NCBI GenBank assembly: GCA_030440445.1
Contig: CP098528.1
Location: forward strand, 1,054,001-1,118,000
DNA: 64,000 nt
Reading direction: 5' to 3'
From: Halomonas sp. KG2
GTDB taxonomy: Bacteria > Pseudomonadota > Gammaproteobacteria > Pseudomonadales > Halomonadaceae
In this document: piece by piece, positions 61,923-64,000 of the stretch
How the letters are laid out: each line of letters begins with the position of its first letter
Position numbering within the stretch: position 1 is the first letter of the stretch
Notes under the pieces: model-generated
What the model was told of the DNA's origin: nothing
Database searches by the model: none
What the model saw: only the letters and a program-made list of their open reading frames with translations
Position numbers and translations under genes: made by a program

Positions 61923-63950
61923 ATGTTTGGAAAACTGACATTAGAGTCGATTCCGTATCACGAACCGATCATTATGATCGTTGCCGCCATGATGGCGATT
62001 GGCGGTGCTGCGCTTATCGGCGCATTAACCTATTACCGAAAGTGGGGCTGGCTGTGGAGCGAGTGGTTTACCTCCGTTGATCACAAAAAGCTCGGTATTA
62101 TGTATTTTGTGGTTGCCTTGGTGATGCTGCTACGCGGCTTTGCTGATGCCATTATGATGCGTACCCAGTTGGCTATGGCGGCTGGTGGGGCCGCGGGTTA
62201 CCTCCCTCCTGAACACTATGATCAGATCTTTACCGCCCATGGCGTGATTATGATCTTTTTCGTTGCGATGCCCATGGTCATCGGCTTGATGAATCTGGTG
62301 GTGCCGCTGCAAATTGGCGCACGCGACGTTGCTTTTCCTTTCTTGAATAACCTGAGCTTTTGGCTGTTCGCGGTGTCCGCGATTCTAGTTAATATTTCCC
62401 TTGTAGTAGGAGAATTCGCCAAAACTGGCTGGCTCGCTTATGCGCCACTTTCGGGGATAGAGTTTAGCCCTGGTGTGGGGGTCGACTATTGGATATGGGC
62501 GTTACAAATATCCGGCATAGGGACGACGCTCACCGGGATTAATTTCTTTGTCACAATCCTGAAAATGCGCACCAAAGGCATGACCATGTTCCGCATGCCT
62601 ATTTTTACCTGGACATCGCTTTGTGCCAACGTCCTGATTATTGCCTCTTTCCCGATTCTTACCGCGACCATCGCGCTGTTAACCCTAGACCGCTACTTCG
62701 GCATGCACTTCTTCACCAATGATTTTGGCGGCAACATGATGATGTACGTCAACCTCATCTGGGCCTGGGGGCATCCGGAAGTGTATATCCTGATCCTGCC
62801 AGCCTTCGGCGTGTTCTCTGAAGTGATCGCGACCTTCGCGCGTAAGCGTTTGTTTGGTTACACCACCATGGTATGGGCCACAGTGGCGATCACGCTGCTG
62901 TCGTTTATTGTCTGGTTGCACCACTTCTTCACCATGGGGGCTGGTGCAAACGTCAACGCCTTCTTCGGCATTATGACGATGATTATTGCCATTCCTACCG
63001 GGGTGAAAGTATTCAACTGGCTGTTCACTATCTTCCGCGGCAGCCTGGAGCTGACCTCGCCGGTGCTATGGACCTTAGGCTTTATTATTACTTTCACTTT
63101 AGGCGGTATGACCGGCGTGATGCTGGCGCTACCCGCTGCCAACTTTGTATTGCATAACAGCCTGTTCGTGATTGCCCACTTCCACAACGTGATTATTGGT
63201 GGCGTGGTGTTTGGCATGATGGCGGGCTTAACGTACTGGTTCCCCAAAGCATTCGGCTTCACGCTTAGCGAGAAGTGGGGCAAGCGTTCATTCTGGTGTT
63301 GGTTTATTGGCTTCTATGTCGCCTTTATGCCGCTCTATGTGTTGAGCTTCTTTGGTGCGGTGCGCCGCATGCAGTCCTACGCCAACCCAGAGTGGCAGTC
63401 GTGGATGATCCTGGCCTGGGTAGGTGCCGTCATCATCATGATGGGCATTGCCTGCACCATTATTCAGTTCTGGGTGAGCATTCGTGACCGCAAGCTGAAT
63501 GCCGATGTGACTGGCGACCCATGGGATGGCCGTACATTGGAGTGGTCAACGTCATCACCAGCACCGTTCTACAACTTTGCCCGTTTGCCTGAAGTTGGCG
63601 ATATCGACAGTTTCTGGTCGCAAAAACAGCGTAGCAACGAACAGTTGGATGAAGCGCCTTATACCGATATCCACATGCCTCGTAATACCGTGGCAGGGCC
63701 GATCATCAGCTTGTTTGCCCTGGTACTTGGTTTTGCACTGGTATGGCATATCTGGTGGCTAGCCGCGGCGGGTGCGCTTGGCGTAGTCATCAGCTTCTTA
63801 GCGCGTGTTTTCAACGATGATATCGACTACTACGTGCCTGCCGCAGAAGTGGAGCGGATTGAGCGTGAGCACCAGCAGCGCAAAACCACCCCGACCGCCA
63901 GTGACTCAACTGATAGTAAGCAGACAAACTATGCGGAGGCGCGAGCGTAA
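61923..63950 (+). CDS. cyoB: cytochrome bo quinol oxidase subunit I
   Basis: The 675-residue catalytic subunit has about 15 hydrophobic segments, the CuB/Tyr motif [17 protein letters not shown], the paired histidines of [12 protein letters not shown] and the haem ligands in [12 protein letters not shown]. It reduces oxygen to water with quinol electrons and pumps protons. Length matches E. coli CyoB (663). The stop overlaps the next start by 1 bp (TAATG). Confidence 0.96.
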   Translation: MFGKLTLESIPYHEPIIMIVAAMMAIGGAALIGALTYYRKWGWLWSEWFTSVDHKKLGIMYFVVALVMLLRGFADAIMMRTQLAMAAGGAAGYLPPEHYDQIFTAHGVIMIFFVAMPMVIGLMNLVVPLQIGARDVAFPFLNNLSFWLFAVSAILVNISLVVGEFAKTGWLAYAPLSGIEFSPGVGVDYWIWALQISGIGTTLTGINFFVTILKMRTKGMTMFRMPIFTWTSLCANVLIIASFPILTATIALLTLDRYFGMHFFTNDFGGNMMMYVNLIWAWGHPEVYILILPAFGVFSEVIATFARKRLFGYTTMVWATVAITLLSFIVWLHHFFTMGAGANVNAFFGIMTMIIAIPTGVKVFNWLFTIFRGSLELTSPVLWTLGFIITFTLGGMTGVMLALPAANFVLHNSLFVIAHFHNVIIGGVVFGMMAGLTYWFPKAFGFTLSEKWGKRSFWCWFIGFYVAFMPLYVLSFFGAVRRMQSYANPEWQSWMILAWVGAVIIMMGIACTIIQFWVSIRDRKLNADVTGDPWDGRTLEWSTSSPAPFYNFARLPEVGDIDSFWSQKQRSNEQLDEAPYTDIHMPRNTVAGPIISLFALVLGFALVWHIWWLAAAGALGVVISFLARVFNDDIDYYVPAAEVERIEREHQQRKTTPTASDSTDSKQTNYAEARA

Positions 63951-64000
63951 TGGCTACCGATACCCTACACCATGGCGCAACGTCTGAGCCCCATGAGCAC
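63950..64000 (+). CDS. cyoC: cytochrome bo quinol oxidase subunit III (5' end only)
   Basis: The frame opens at ATG 63950, sharing one base with the cyoB stop, and reads ATDTLHHGATSEPHEH to the window edge. Position after cyoAB and the His-rich soluble start identify CyoC, but only 17 codons are present. Confidence 0.8.
   Translation, partial: MATDTLHHGATSEPHEH

Overview
The window looks like a chromosome segment of a moderately halophilic gammaproteobacterium, most likely Halomonadaceae (Halomonas or Vreelandella type). The reasons are gene content, mid-range GC, the Pseudomonas-like nitrate-assimilation locus that includes a fused phosphatase-kinase, the full deo/tsx/nupC operon and a cyo quinol oxidase. 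This is inference from gene content; no 16S gene is present. No prophage, CRISPR array, rRNA or tRNA gene was seen.

Region 1 (1-12.4 kb and 22.3-25.3 kb) is nitrate assimilation. Divergent operons encode an NAD(P)H/FAD reductase with NirBD nitrite reductase (minus strand) and nitrate reductase, CobA, a formate/nitrite-type channel, a PP2C-Ser/Thr-kinase fusion and a second CobA (plus strand). About 10 kb away are a NarK-type transporter and NasR, an ANTAR antiterminator with a nitrate-sensing domain. The three transcription units share a design readable in the DNA: -24/-12 (sigma54) promoters, NtrC-like boxes, and RNA leaders with hexaloop hairpins in front of intrinsic terminators. In the two operon leaders the second hairpin has the same loop (AACGAC) and its 3' arm overlaps the terminator's 5' arm, as expected for NasR-controlled attenuation.

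Region 2 (12.5-22.2 kb) holds a short arfA ribosome-rescue gene missing from simple ORF lists, a DUF1127-type protein, a 132-bp inverted-repeat element, an ABC exporter, a chrA-chrA-gamma-glutamyltransferase operon with a divergent GntR regulator, and single metabolic genes.

Region 3 (25.3-41.8 kb) is envelope and stress functions: patatin phospholipase, a CZB zinc-sensor protein, two L,D-transpeptidases, an M23 endopeptidase, a LysR regulator with glutathionyl-hydroquinone reductase, PRC-barrel and CsbD proteins, a DeaD helicase behind a strongly structured leader, endonuclease V, thiol peroxidase, and an amidoligase with a class-I glutamine amidotransferase.

Region 4 (41.9-48.3 kb) has an MscS-type channel, a degenerate J-like membrane protein, a TerB/DnaJ-like protein with a 9-bp tandem repeat, an unrecognised two-TM protein and a CBS-BON protein.

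Region 5 (48.4-52.7 kb) is a ThuA / Gfo-Idh-MocA / sugar-binding protein / LacI operon behind two identical 14-bp palindromes; it lacks transporter permeases. Region 6 (52.7-60.6 kb) is the nucleoside salvage operon tsx-nupC-deoC-deoA-deoB-deoD-cdd with divergent deoR and two E. coli-like DeoR operators. Region 7 (60.6-64 kb) is the start of cyoABC behind a perfect FNR/ANR box; cyoC runs off the end.
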